DNA of 64,000 bases from Bradyrhizobium jicamae (lineage in GTDB: Bacteria; Pseudomonadota; Alphaproteobacteria; Rhizobiales; Xanthobacteraceae): the NCBI RefSeq assembly GCF_018130215.1, contig NZ_JAFCKQ010000029.1:26037-90036 (forward strand), given 5' to 3'. Below, piece by piece: positions 16,169 to 24,551 of the stretch; positions within the stretch are counted from its first letter, which is position 1, and every line of letters begins with the position of its first letter. The notes under the pieces were generated by a model. The model was not told where the DNA came from and did no database searches. It was given only the letters and a program-made list of their open reading frames with translations. A program made the translations under genes and the position numbers.

Positions 16169-17767
16169 CTACTCCCACTCGATCGTCCCAGGCGGCTTGC
16201 TCGTCACGTCGTACACCACCCTGTTCACGCCCTTCACCTCGTTGATGATGCGCGTCGCGGTCTCGCCCAGGAACTTCATCTCGAACGGATAGAAGTCCGC
16301 AGTCATGCCGTCGGTCGAGGTCACTGCGCGCAGGCCCACGACGTAATCATACGTGCGGCCGTCGCCCATCACACCGACGGTCTTCACCGGCAGCAGCACT
16401 GCAAACGCCTGCCAGATCGCATCGTAGAGGCCGTGCTTGCGGATCTGGTCGATGTAGACGGCATCGGCGTTGCGGAGGATGTCGAGCTTTTCCTTGGTGA
16501 TGTCGCCGGGGCAGCGGATGGCGAGGCCGGGGCCCGGGAACGGGTGGCGGCCGACGAATATCTCGGGCAGGCCGAGCTCGCGGCCGAGCACGCGCACCTC
16601 GTCCTTGAACAATTCGCGCAGGGGCTCGACGAGCTTCATGTTCATCCGCGCAGGCAGCCCGCCGACATTGTGGTGCGACTTGATGGTGACCGAGGGACCA
16701 CCGGTGAAGGAGACACTCTCGATCACGTCGGGATAGAGCGTGCCCTGAGCCAGAAATTCGGCGCCGCCGATCTTCCTGGCCTCCGCGTCGAACACGTCGA
16801 TGAAGAGCCGTCCGATGGTCTTGCGCTTTTGCTCGGGGTCGGTGACGCCGGCGAGCTCGCCGAGGAACTGCTTCGACGCATCCACATGCACCAGCGGGAT
16901 GTTGTAGTGGTGGCGGAACAGGTCGACGACGGTCTTGGCCTCGTCAAGCCTGAGCAGGCCGTGATCGACGAACACGCAGGTGAGCTGGTCGCCGATCGCC
17001 TCGTGGATCAGCACCGCGGCGACGGCGGAATCGACGCCGCCGGAGAGGCCGCAGATCACCTTGCCCTTGCCCACCTGGGCGCGGATCTTCTCGATCGCCT
17101 CCTCGCGGAAGGCGCGCATGGTCCAGTCGCCAGTGAGGCCTGCGACCTTGCGGACGAAATTGCGGATCAGTTTTGCACCATCCGGCGTGTGCACGACCTC
17201 GGGGTGGAACATCAACCCGTAATATTTGCGTTTCTCGTCCTGGATGATCGCGAACGGAGCATTCGGCGAGGTGCCGGCCACCGTGAAGCCCGGCGGCATC
17301 CTGGTGATACGGTCGCCATGGCTCATCCACACCTGGTGCTTTTCGCCGAGGCCCCAGATGCCGTCGAACAGGCCGCTCTCGGTCTTCACCTCGACGTCGG
17401 CGCGGCCGAATTCGCGATGATGCCCGCCCTCGACCTCGCCGCCGAGCTGGGCGGCCAGGGTCATCTGGCCGTAGCAGATGCCGAGCACGGGCACGCCGGA
17501 TTCGAAGATCAGCTGCGGCGCGCGCGGCGAGCCCGCTTCGTGCACCGATTCCGGGCCGCCGGAGAGGATCACCGCCTTCGGCTTCATCTCGTTGAAGGCG
17601 GCTTCCGCCTTCTGGAACGGGACGATCTCGGAATAGACGCCCATCTCGCGGACGCGGCGGGCGATCAGTTGCGTCACCTGACTGCCGAAATCGACAATCA
17701 GAATCTTGTCATGCGCCGAGGCCACCGAGGGCGTCGACGTTTCGCGGGCTGTTTGCTGGGCTGTCAT
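16169..17767 (-). CDS. guaA: GMP synthase (glutamine-hydrolysing)
   Basis: Encodes 532 residues; converts XMP to GMP using glutamine and ATP, the last step of guanine nucleotide synthesis, in the cytosol. The class I amidotransferase domain has the nucleophile Cys98 in GICYGQ and the His188/Glu190 pair in MFHPE. The ATP-pyrophosphatase domain has the PP-loop SGGVDS (242-247). The C-terminal dimerisation domain ends EVKGVNRVVYDVTSKPPGTI followed by EWE, the standard GuaA terminus. ATG 17767 is used; the frame is open 19 residues further, but those are atypical Ala/Gly-rich sequence. It is divergent from the cupin gene. guaB lies 4.7 kb away on the same strand. Confidence 0.97.
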   Translation of the reverse strand: MTAQQTARETSTPSVASAHDKILIVDFGSQVTQLIARRVREMGVYSEIVPFQKAEAAFNEMKPKAVILSGGPESVHEAGSPRAPQLIFESGVPVLGICYGQMTLAAQLGGEVEGGHHREFGRADVEVKTESGLFDGIWGLGEKHQVWMSHGDRITRMPPGFTVAGTSPNAPFAIIQDEKRKYYGLMFHPEVVHTPDGAKLIRNFVRKVAGLTGDWTMRAFREEAIEKIRAQVGKGKVICGLSGGVDSAVAAVLIHEAIGDQLTCVFVDHGLLRLDEAKTVVDLFRHHYNIPLVHVDASKQFLGELAGVTDPEQKRKTIGRLFIDVFDAEARKIGGAEFLAQGTLYPDVIESVSFTGGPSVTIKSHHNVGGLPARMNMKLVEPLRELFKDEVRVLGRELGLPEIFVGRHPFPGPGLAIRCPGDITKEKLDILRNADAVYIDQIRKHGLYDAIWQAFAVLLPVKTVGVMGDGRTYDYVVGLRAVTSTDGMTADFYPFEMKFLGETATRIINEVKGVNRVVYDVTSKPPGTIEWE

Positions 17768-17893
17768 GGCAAGCAGATACGCGACACCGCCCGCCCCCGC
17801 AACCGCGAGCCGCGCCGCGCCCACATTCTTCTTTGGGCATGGACAAACGGATATGCGTCAGTATCATTGACCTAATTTGGCCAGGACCGTGAA

Positions 17894-18226
17894 ATGAAGA
17901 TTCCCGCATTGCCCTTCACCGTCACCGACTGGAGCAAGGTCGAGCCGACCGTTCATCCCGGCGAGACCGGCCAAGCGCTGTGGCGCACGTTCAATATTGG
18001 TGATGTCAGGGTGCGGATGGTCGAGTATTCGCCCGGCTATCTCGCCGATCACTGGTGCGATCGCGGCCATGTGCTGTTCGTCGTCGCGGGCGAGCTCGAT
18101 ACCGAGCTGCGCGACGGCCGCAAATTCACGCTCAAGCCGGGCATGAGCTACCAGGTCTCGGACTTCGGCGATGCTGCGCATCGTTCGTCGACGGCTGTCG
18201 GTGCGACGCTTTTCATTGTGGATTGA
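17894..18226 (+). CDS. Small cupin-fold protein (DHCW-motif type)
   Basis: Encodes 110 residues forming a single cupin barrel. The signature ADHWCDRGHVLFVVAGELDT supplies two His, one Cys and Asp/Glu residues in the positions of a cupin metal site, matching the group annotated as DHCW-motif cupins. Then come FTLKPGMSYQVSD and HRSSTAVGATLFIVD, the second half of the barrel. Function is unknown; a metal-dependent or ligand-binding role is inferred. It is divergent from guaA by about 126 bp and is followed by a hairpin repeat 13 nt after its stop. Confidence 0.8.
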   Translation: MKIPALPFTVTDWSKVEPTVHPGETGQALWRTFNIGDVRVRMVEYSPGYLADHWCDRGHVLFVVAGELDTELRDGRKFTLKPGMSYQVSDFGDAAHRSSTAVGATLFIVD

Positions 18227-18239
18227 GATAGCGACGTCG

Positions 18240-18274
18240 ATTCCGGGGCGATGCGTAAGCATCGACCCCGGAAT
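18240..18274. repeat. Hairpin repeat family 2, copy a (between convergent genes)
   Basis: ATTCCGGGGCGATGC pairs with GCATCGACCCCGGAAT across a 4-nt loop. It starts 13 nt after the cupin stop and lies between convergent genes, so it may terminate both transcripts. A near-identical element is at 22425-22459. A second partial inverted sequence (GATTCCGGG ... CCCCGGAAT) follows to about 18312. Confidence 0.75.
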
Positions 18275-18324
18275 CTCGAGATTCCGGGTTCGTCGTTCGG
18301 ACGCCCCGGAATGACGACGTCCTC

Positions 18325-19623
18325 TTACAGCTTCCTCAACACCGATACGAAAAACCCGTCCGTGCCCGTGCGGCGCGGCGTCATCAGCCAGCCTTCGTCG
18401 GATTGCAGCGCGGCCTTGGCAAAATCCTCGGCCTTGTCCCACAGCACCGATGCCGTCTGCTCCGGCGGCTGCACGGAAAACTCCGGATGGCGCGCGACGA
18501 AGGCGCGCACCTGGTCGCCATTCTCGTCCGGCAGCACCGAGCAGGTGATGTAGGCGATCCGCCCACCCGGCTTCACCAGCGGCGCGGCGCGGTCAAGCAC
18601 CTCGGCCTGGTCCTTCAGCCGCACCTCGAGCGCACCGGGGCGCATGCGCCATTTGGCGTCGGGATTGCGGCGCCAGGTGCCGGTGCCCGTGCAGGGCGCG
18701 TCGATCAGCACGAGGTCGGCGGAGGCCTTGATGTCTGACAACGCGTCCGCCTCGCCGCGCGGGGTGCGGACCTCGCAATTGTGCACGCCGGCGCGCGACA
18801 GCCGCTCATGGATCGGCGCCAGCTGGCGCTTGTCGTGATCGGTGGCGATCAGCCGGCCCTTGCCGCCCATCATCGCCGCCAGCGCCAGCGTCTTGCCGCC
18901 GGCCCCGGCGCAGAGATCGATCACCTGCTCGCCGGGCTTGGCGGCGGAGAACAGCGCCGCTAGCTGCGAGCCCTCGTCCTGCACCTCGATCGCGCCCTTG
19001 ATGAAATCCTCCTCGGAATGGACGCCGGGATTGCGGGCATCGGCACCAAGCGCGATGCGCAGGCCGAGCGGCGACCATGGCGTCTCCACAGCACCGAGAT
19101 GCGAAAGCCGCGGCAGGATCTTCTCGCGCTTGCCCTTCAGCGTGTTGACCCGCAGGTCGAGCGGGGCGCGGCTCGCCATCGCGGTCGCCTCCGCCGCGCG
19201 GTCATCGCCGAACGCTTTTGCCAGATACGGGTCGAGCCATTCGGGATAGTCGCCGGCGACATGGGCGGGCGCGGCGTCGAGCGTGCGCGAGGTCAGCGCC
19301 GCGCGCTCGCCGTCGGTCAGGGTGTCAGGCGCAAAACGGCCGCCGTCGCACAGGGCGGCGATGGTCGCGACATCCATGTCGCGCTCGAGCCTGAGCATGC
19401 CGAGCAGGCGCGCCCGCGCGCTGTCGTCCTCCATCAGCCAGGCCGCGGAGGATTGCCGACGCAGCACGTCCCAGATCAGGCCGGAGATCGCGGCACGGTC
19501 GCCGGAGCCGGCATAGCGGTGCGCGGTGCCCCACTCCTTCAGCGCCTTGGCAGCCGGAATGCGTTGTGCGTCGATGATGTCGATCAGGTCGATGGCGGCG
19601 GAAAGCCGGGCAGCGGGGGTCAT
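18325..19623 (-). CDS. rsmB: 16S rRNA (cytosine-5)-methyltransferase, RsmB type
   Basis: Encodes 432 residues. An N-terminal NusB-like helical region (about 1-140) precedes a Rossmann methyltransferase domain: SAM motif I VIDLCAGAGGKTLALAA, motif IV DAPCTGTGTWRRNPD with one conserved Cys, and motif VI YITCSVLPDENGDQV with the second Cys. The two cysteines are the catalytic nucleophile and the release residue of RNA m5C methyltransferases. The likely target is a cytosine of 16S rRNA. ATG 19623 starts MTPAARLSAAIDLIDIIDAQ; the open 20-residue extension is not supported. It is followed on the same strand by nothing before the cupin convergence and preceded 20 bp away by the MAPEG gene, likely one unit. 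Confidence 0.9.
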   Translation of the reverse strand: MTPAARLSAAIDLIDIIDAQRIPAAKALKEWGTAHRYAGSGDRAAISGLIWDVLRRQSSAAWLMEDDSARARLLGMLRLERDMDVATIAALCDGGRFAPDTLTDGERAALTSRTLDAAPAHVAGDYPEWLDPYLAKAFGDDRAAEATAMASRAPLDLRVNTLKGKREKILPRLSHLGAVETPWSPLGLRIALGADARNPGVHSEEDFIKGAIEVQDEGSQLAALFSAAKPGEQVIDLCAGAGGKTLALAAMMGGKGRLIATDHDKRQLAPIHERLSRAGVHNCEVRTPRGEADALSDIKASADLVLIDAPCTGTGTWRRNPDAKWRMRPGALEVRLKDQAEVLDRAAPLVKPGGRIAYITCSVLPDENGDQVRAFVARHPEFSVQPPEQTASVLWDKAEDFAKAALQSDEGWLMTPRRTGTDGFFVSVLRKL

Positions 19624-19643
19624 GGAACTCTTTCGTTGAACGC

Positions 19644-20066
19644 TCAGATCAAGAGCAGGATCTTGAGCGCGAAATACAGCCACATCGCCGCCAACACCAG
19701 CACGCCGGCAAACCAGGCCAGCGAGCGCGTCCGCACGTCGTTGGAGGTGACGAAGACGCCGGCATGGGCAAAACGCGTCACCACGAACACCCAGGACAGC
19801 AGCACGATGAACAGATCGGCATGGCGCAACGGAAGCGCCAGCGCAATCAGCACGTAGAACAGCACCGGCAGCTCGAACTGGTTGGCGAAGCAGTTGGCGA
19901 ACTGGGTGGCGCGGACCGGCCAGTTCGGCTGGCGCAGCGCGATGTCCTTCATCTTCGTCTCCCCGCTCGCAAGCGTGGTCGTGCGCGCCGTGGCCATCGC
20001 GAACAGAAGCGCGAAGGTGAGAGCAATCTGGATGAAGACCGGTAGCAAAACCATTTGAATAGACAC
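19644..20066 (-). CDS. MAPEG family membrane protein
   Basis: Encodes 140 residues with four membrane helices. The central NCFANQFELPVLFYVLIALA has the Asn-x-x-Glu-x-Pro pattern of the MAPEG family (membrane-associated proteins in eicosanoid and glutathione metabolism). GTG 20066 is chosen because GGGAGA lies about 6 nt upstream; ATG 20054 is an in-frame alternative with no nearby site. The long open frame beyond 20066 crosses non-coding sequence. Bacterial members have uncertain substrates; glutathione conjugation is inferred only from family. It lies 20 bp upstream of rsmB, same strand. Confidence 0.8.
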   Translation of the reverse strand: MSIQMVLLPVFIQIALTFALLFAMATARTTTLASGETKMKDIALRQPNWPVRATQFANCFANQFELPVLFYVLIALALPLRHADLFIVLLSWVFVVTRFAHAGVFVTSNDVRTRSLAWFAGVLVLAAMWLYFALKILLLI

Positions 20067-20295
20067 GAGAATCTCCCTCAGCCGCTGACGGTGCCGCCGC
20101 TCTTTGCCGCGCGCCCCCGCCCCTGACAATGAAGGCGCCCGGGAGCCGGCTAAAGCATCACCCGGCACTGATGACCAACTCGCAGGAACCATGGCGGTTT
20201 CCCGTGGCCTGATGCCGTTCCCCGCCATATCGGAACCGGCTTCGTCATCGTTCCGACTTCGCGGTAGCCTATGATGTCCGCGAAAGGACCGCCGT

Positions 20296-21132
20296 ATGGC
20301 CCAATTCCGACTGACGCAGATCTCCGACACCCATCTCGCCCGTCGCCTCAAGCTGCTCACCGAGAACTTTAACCGCGTGAGCGAGCACATTGACGCGACG
20401 CGGCCGGATCTCGTGATCAACACCGGCGACGTCTCGTTCGACGGGCCGACCAGCCGCGACGATCTCCTCTTCGCCAAGGAGCTGCACGGCGCGCTGCCGG
20501 TCGACTGCCTCTATCTGCCCGGCAATCACGATATCGGCGACAATCCGACCGCCGTCGCTGCGCCGCCGAAGCAGCTGCCCACCGAGGAGACCCGCGCCGC
20601 GTTTGTCGCCGAACTCGGCGAGGATCGCTGGCATTTCGACGCCGCCGGCTGGTGCTTCATCGGGCTGAATTCGCTGATCATGAACACCGGTCTCGACAGC
20701 GAAGCCGAGCAGCTCGACTGGCTCGCCTCGCAGCTCGGCAGGGCGGACGGCAGGCCGGTCGCCCTGTTCCTGCACAAGCCACTCTTCCTCGACGTGCCCT
20801 ACGATCCCGAGCAGGAGGCGACCTCGTTCCGCTACGTGCCGCAGCCGGCGCGGCGGCGCCTGATCGAGATGTTCGGCAAGGTCGACTGGCGCCTCGTCGC
20901 CAGCGGCCATGTCCACCAGCGCCGCGACTACACGTTCGCGCGTGTCCGCCATGTCTGGGCACCGTCCACCGGCTTCATCATCGACGACGCCAAACAGGAG
21001 TTGATCGGCATCAAGGAGACCGGCCTGGTCGAATATCGCTTCCAGCCCGACAGTTTCGAGGTGCGTCACGTCCGCGCGCCTGACCAGGTCAACGTCGACC
21101 TCGACATGCTGTTCGGCAAGGAGCCGGCCTGA
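20296..21132 (+). CDS. Calcineurin-like metallophosphoesterase (CpdA-type)
   Basis: Encodes 278 residues with all five dinuclear-metal motifs: DTH (about 11-13), GDVSFDGP (about 44-51), GNHDIGDN (about 76), an LFLHKPLF His (about 160), and SGHVHQRR (about 200). The pattern matches cyclic 3',5'-AMP phosphodiesterase CpdA and related phosphodiesterases, but the natural substrate cannot be set from sequence alone. The protein is cytosolic; no signal peptide. It stands between the divergent MAPEG/rsmB unit and a convergent oxidoreductase gene. The 229 bp upstream (20067-20295) hold no other gene I can see. Confidence 0.88.
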   Translation: MAQFRLTQISDTHLARRLKLLTENFNRVSEHIDATRPDLVINTGDVSFDGPTSRDDLLFAKELHGALPVDCLYLPGNHDIGDNPTAVAAPPKQLPTEETRAAFVAELGEDRWHFDAAGWCFIGLNSLIMNTGLDSEAEQLDWLASQLGRADGRPVALFLHKPLFLDVPYDPEQEATSFRYVPQPARRRLIEMFGKVDWRLVASGHVHQRRDYTFARVRHVWAPSTGFIIDDAKQELIGIKETGLVEYRFQPDSFEVRHVRAPDQVNVDLDMLFGKEPA

Positions 21133-21236
21133 AGCCATGCCCGGTCAGGCAAACGGGGGCAAAAAGCCCCCGAAAGTCTGACGTGGTGACGCTTTTGACG
21201 CCGTTTCTGCGCGCGGTGGCGCGTATACGTGTCCTC

Positions 21237-22259
21237 TCAGGCCCGGTCGGGCCCGACCCGGACCAGCTGCTTGCCGAAATTGGCGCCCTTGAGCAGGCCC
21301 ATGAAGGCCTCGGGGGCGCTGTCCAGCCCCTCGGTCACGAACTCCTTGTACTTGACCTTGCCCTCGCGCACCCACTGCGACATGTCGCGGAGGAAGTCGC
21401 CTTGGCGGGCGGCGAAATCGCTGACGATGAAGCCGCGGATGGTCAGCCGCTTGGTCAGGACGTTGCGCATCATGGCGGCGGCCCATTTCGGCGCGTGGGC
21501 TTCGGTGTCGTTGTAGTGCGCGATCAGGCCGCAGACCGGGATGCGCGCAAACGCATTCAGCAGCGGGAACACGGCCTCGAACACCGCGCCGCCGACATTC
21601 TCGAAATAAACGTCGATGCCCTTCGGGCAGGCGTCCTTGAGCTTCGCCGCAAGGTTGGGATCGCGATGGTCGAGACACTCGTCGAAGCCGAGTTCGTTCC
21701 TGACGAAGTCGCATTTGTCCTTGCCGCCGGCGATGCCGACCGCACGCGCGCCCTTGATCTTCGCGATCTGCCCGACCGCCGAGCCGACCGCACCTGATGC
21801 CGCGGCCACCACCACGGTCTCGCCCGCTTGCGGCTTGCCGATGTCGAGCAGGCCGGTATAGGCGGTCATGCCGGGCATGCCGAGCACGCCAACGGCCGTG
21901 GAGATCGGCGCGATCTTCGGATCGATCTTGGCGAGGCCCTGGCCATTGGACAGCGCATGCGTCTGCCAGCCCGCGCGCGACAGCACGATGTCGCCCTTGG
22001 CAAAAGCGGGATTGTTCGAGGCGATCACCTCGCTGACGGTGCCCCCCTCCATGACGCCGCCGACCGGCACCGGTGCGGCATAGGACGGACCGTCGGCCAT
22101 ACGGCCGCGCATATAGGGATCGAGCGACAGCCAGATGGTGCGGAGCAGCACCTCGCCCGCGCCTGGTGCCGGCGGCGTGTAGTCTTCGATCCGGAAGTCG
22201 GAGGGCTTGGGCTCGCCGTGAGGACGGGAGGCGAGTACGACGCGCTTTCCTTGGGACAT
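21237..22259 (-). CDS. Zinc-free NADP-dependent oxidoreductase (MDR family, curcumin/alkenal reductase-like)
   Basis: Encodes 340 residues of the medium-chain reductase superfamily, leukotriene-B4-dehydrogenase/CurA branch. N-terminal RIEDYTPPAPGAGEVLLRTI followed by LSLDPYMRGRM is diagnostic. The nucleotide-binding motif is VVVAAASGAVGSAVGQIAKI (AASGAVG), then GIAGGKDKCDFV for NADP(H). No structural-zinc cysteines are present. Homologues reduce alpha,beta-unsaturated aldehydes or ketones. ATG 22259 has GAGGAAG 6 nt upstream; the 29-residue extension of the frame is rejected. It is co-directional with guaB but separated by about 215 bp containing a hairpin repeat. Confidence 0.88.
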   Translation of the reverse strand: MSQGKRVVLASRPHGEPKPSDFRIEDYTPPAPGAGEVLLRTIWLSLDPYMRGRMADGPSYAAPVPVGGVMEGGTVSEVIASNNPAFAKGDIVLSRAGWQTHALSNGQGLAKIDPKIAPISTAVGVLGMPGMTAYTGLLDIGKPQAGETVVVAAASGAVGSAVGQIAKIKGARAVGIAGGKDKCDFVRNELGFDECLDHRDPNLAAKLKDACPKGIDVYFENVGGAVFEAVFPLLNAFARIPVCGLIAHYNDTEAHAPKWAAAMMRNVLTKRLTIRGFIVSDFAARQGDFLRDMSQWVREGKVKYKEFVTEGLDSAPEAFMGLLKGANFGKQLVRVGPDRA

Positions 22260-22424
22260 GTTGCTTCCTCGACTGGTTGGTTTCGTGGCGGACACGTAGT
22301 CACGCAATCCACCTCCCCGCAAGGAGGCGGATTTGCTGTTTCGCACGCGAGTTGTTTGAAATGTTGTTTGAAATGACGGCCGTCATTCCGCGAGCGCGGT
22401 GGCAGCGTCACATCCCGCACCATC

Positions 22425-22459
22425 ATTCCGGGGCGATGCGACAGCATCGAACCCGGAAT
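22425..22459. repeat. Hairpin repeat family 2, copy b (after guaB)
   Basis: ATTCCGGGGCGATGC pairs with GCATCGAACCCGGAAT, nearly identical to 18240-18274, beginning 15 nt beyond the guaB stop codon. It is a plausible guaB terminator. Confidence 0.75.
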
Positions 22460-22474
22460 GACGTGCAAGGAACC

Positions 22475-23965
22475 CTAAACCCCGCCCGGATAGTTCGGGG
22501 CTTCGCGCGTGATCGTCACGTCGTGGACATGGCTCTCGCGCAGGCCCGCGCCGGTGATGCGGACGAACTCGGCCTTGTCGTGGAAATCGGCGATGTTGCG
22601 CGCCCCGACGTACCCCATCGCGGCACGCAGGCCGCCGGCGAGCTGGTGCATGACATTGCCGACCGGCCCCTTGTAGGGCACCTGGCCCTCGATGCCTTCG
22701 GGCACCAGCTTCAGCGTGTCCTTGATGTCCTGCTGGAAGTAGCGGTCGGCCGAGCCGCGCGCCATCGCGCCGACCGAGCCCATGCCGCGATAGGCCTTGT
22801 AGGAGCGGCCCTGCCACAGGAAGACTTCGCCCGGCGTCTCGTCGGTGCCGGCAAGCAGCGAGCCGACCATCGCGATGTCGGCGCCGGCGGCGAGCGCCTT
22901 GGCGAGATCGCCGGAATATTTGATGCCGCCGTCGGCGATCACGGGCACGTCGGCCTTCTTCGCCGCCTCCACCGCTTCCATGATCGCGGTGAGCTGCGGC
23001 ACGCCGACGCCGGCGACGATGCGGGTGGTACAGATCGAGCCCGGGCCGATGCCGACCTTGATGCAATCGGCGCCGGCGTCGATCAACGCCTGGGCGCCGC
23101 CTTCGGTCGCGACGTTGCCGGCCACGACCTGCACGGCGTTCGACAGCCGCTTGATCCGGTTGACGGCGTTGAGCACGTGCCGGGAATGGCCGTGAGCGGT
23201 ATCGACCACGACGACGTCGACGCCGGCATCGATCAGCCGCTCGGTGCGCTCATAGCCGGTCTCGCCGACGGTGGTGGCGGCGGCAACGCGCAGGCGGCCG
23301 TGCTCATCCTTGCAGGCCAGCGGATGTGCCACCGCTTTCTCGATGTCCTTGACGGTGATCAGGCCGACGCAGCGATACTGCTCGTCGACGACGAGCAGCT
23401 TCTCGATGCGGTGCTTGTGGAGCATCCGCTTGGCCTCGTCCTGGCCGACGCCCTCGCGCACCGTGACCAGGTTCTCGTGGGTCATGAGCTCCGAGACCTT
23501 CTGCCTGGGATCGCTGGCAAAGCGCACGTCGCGGTTGGTCAGGATGCCGACCAGCTTGCCCGGGACGTTCTTGCCGCCGCCGGTGACGACCGGGATGCCC
23601 GAGATGCCGTGGTCCTTCATCAGCGCCAGCGCGTCCGACAGCGTGGCGTCGGGGCCGATGGTCAGCGGATTGACCACCATGCCGGATTCGAACTTCTTGA
23701 CCTGCCGCACCTGGGCGGCCTGGCCGTCGGGATCGAAATTGCGGTGGATGACGCCAAGGCCCCCGGCCTGCGCCATCGCGATCGCCATCCGCGCCTCGGT
23801 GACGGTGTCCATTGCGGAGGCGATGATCGGGATGTTGAGCGGGATCGCGCGGGTGACGCGCGAGCGGATATCGACTTCCGAGGGAAGCACGTCCGACAGG
23901 CCCGGCCTCAGCAGCACATCGTCGAACGTGAAGGCTTCGCGGATAGACGGACGTCCCGTGGCCAT
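22475..23965 (-). CDS. guaB: Inosine-5'-monophosphate dehydrogenase
   Basis: Encodes 496 residues; oxidises IMP to XMP with NAD, the committed step to guanine nucleotides, feeding GuaA. The catalytic Cys312 lies in GPGSICTTR, with the preceding TIM-barrel segments DVVVVDTAHGHS and VVAGNVAT. Two CBS domains occupy about 93-210 (VTGGGKNVPGKLVGILTNRD; CVGLITVKDIEKA). The flap contains YRGMGSVGAM and the C-terminus ends VHDVTITREAPNYPGGV. ATG 23965 (MATGRPSIREAFTFDDVLLR) has AAAGGAG 6 nt upstream; the TTG two codons earlier is rejected. Same strand as guaA. Confidence 0.97.
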   Translation of the reverse strand: MATGRPSIREAFTFDDVLLRPGLSDVLPSEVDIRSRVTRAIPLNIPIIASAMDTVTEARMAIAMAQAGGLGVIHRNFDPDGQAAQVRQVKKFESGMVVNPLTIGPDATLSDALALMKDHGISGIPVVTGGGKNVPGKLVGILTNRDVRFASDPRQKVSELMTHENLVTVREGVGQDEAKRMLHKHRIEKLLVVDEQYRCVGLITVKDIEKAVAHPLACKDEHGRLRVAAATTVGETGYERTERLIDAGVDVVVVDTAHGHSRHVLNAVNRIKRLSNAVQVVAGNVATEGGAQALIDAGADCIKVGIGPGSICTTRIVAGVGVPQLTAIMEAVEAAKKADVPVIADGGIKYSGDLAKALAAGADIAMVGSLLAGTDETPGEVFLWQGRSYKAYRGMGSVGAMARGSADRYFQQDIKDTLKLVPEGIEGQVPYKGPVGNVMHQLAGGLRAAMGYVGARNIADFHDKAEFVRITGAGLRESHVHDVTITREAPNYPGGV

Positions 23966-24154
23966 TGCCAACTCCTTTCGGCGGCATCCGCCGCTGCGGT
24001 CTTACGGATGAACGCCGCCTGCGGCGACGCTGGCTGCGTCACCGTCGAATCGGCGCCCATCGATGGGGTTGACGGCGGTCGATAGCATGGCGGGATGACG
24101 AATCAAAGTGGTTGCCAGCCATGCACAGGGATTTTACGGCGCCGGAGAGCCCGC

Positions 24155-24406
24155 TTACGGCGCCCGGTAACCCTGCGGCGGCCCGTGCCACCGGATCGCC
24201 TCGACCATTTCCCGGTGGCGCCGGTCTTCCCGCTTCATGTGTACGGCGATCACGGCATGGGCCGAAGGCACCAGCAGCAACATGTGGAAAAAAAGCCCGA
24301 AAACCGCGCAAAACACGATCAGGACCAGATTGAAGATGGCCGAAAAGGGCTGTCCGTTCAGGAGCAGCCCGACCGGCGGCAACAGCGCGGCAAGGACGTA
24401 GATCAC
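24155..24406 (-). CDS. Small membrane protein (Pmp3/YqaE-like)
   Basis: Encodes 83 residues with two membrane helices: VIYVLAALLPPVGLLLNG and FNLVLIVFCAVFGLFFHMLL, then a charged tail HMKREDRRHREMVEAIRW. The LPPxG turn and two-helix layout resemble Pmp3/YqaE proteolipids, though similarity is limited. GTG 24406 is chosen because GGAAGGT lies about 6 nt upstream; ATG 24436 would add ten residues without a site. It lies upstream of guaB on the same strand with 189 bp between, and faces the MFS gene. Confidence 0.6.
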   Translation of the reverse strand: MIYVLAALLPPVGLLLNGQPFSAIFNLVLIVFCAVFGLFFHMLLLVPSAHAVIAVHMKREDRRHREMVEAIRWHGPPQGYRAP

Positions 24407-24551
24407 GGTGGACCTTCCAGACGATGGCGGATGCATACCAGCGTCACGCTGGATTTAGGTGGTTTGGCCGGTTCCGCAATAGCGCCCCCTGCCGCAGGAT
24501 GATACAGCGCCCTCGCCCGCCGTTTTCAGCTCTCCCGGCCGTCTCATTTTG

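Noticed and set aside
16082..17875. 597-codon plus-strand open frame
   Set aside because: It is antisense to guaA over its full length, and the product has the Arg/His/Asp-rich composition of a shadow frame.
19624..20477. Longer version of the MAPEG protein (277 residues from 20477)
   Set aside because: The extra N-terminal residues come from non-coding sequence across the next promoter; GTG 20066 has a ribosome site and gives a normal MAPEG length.
22073..24085. 670-codon plus-strand open frame
   Set aside because: Antisense to guaB and part of the oxidoreductase gene; no domain or ribosome site.
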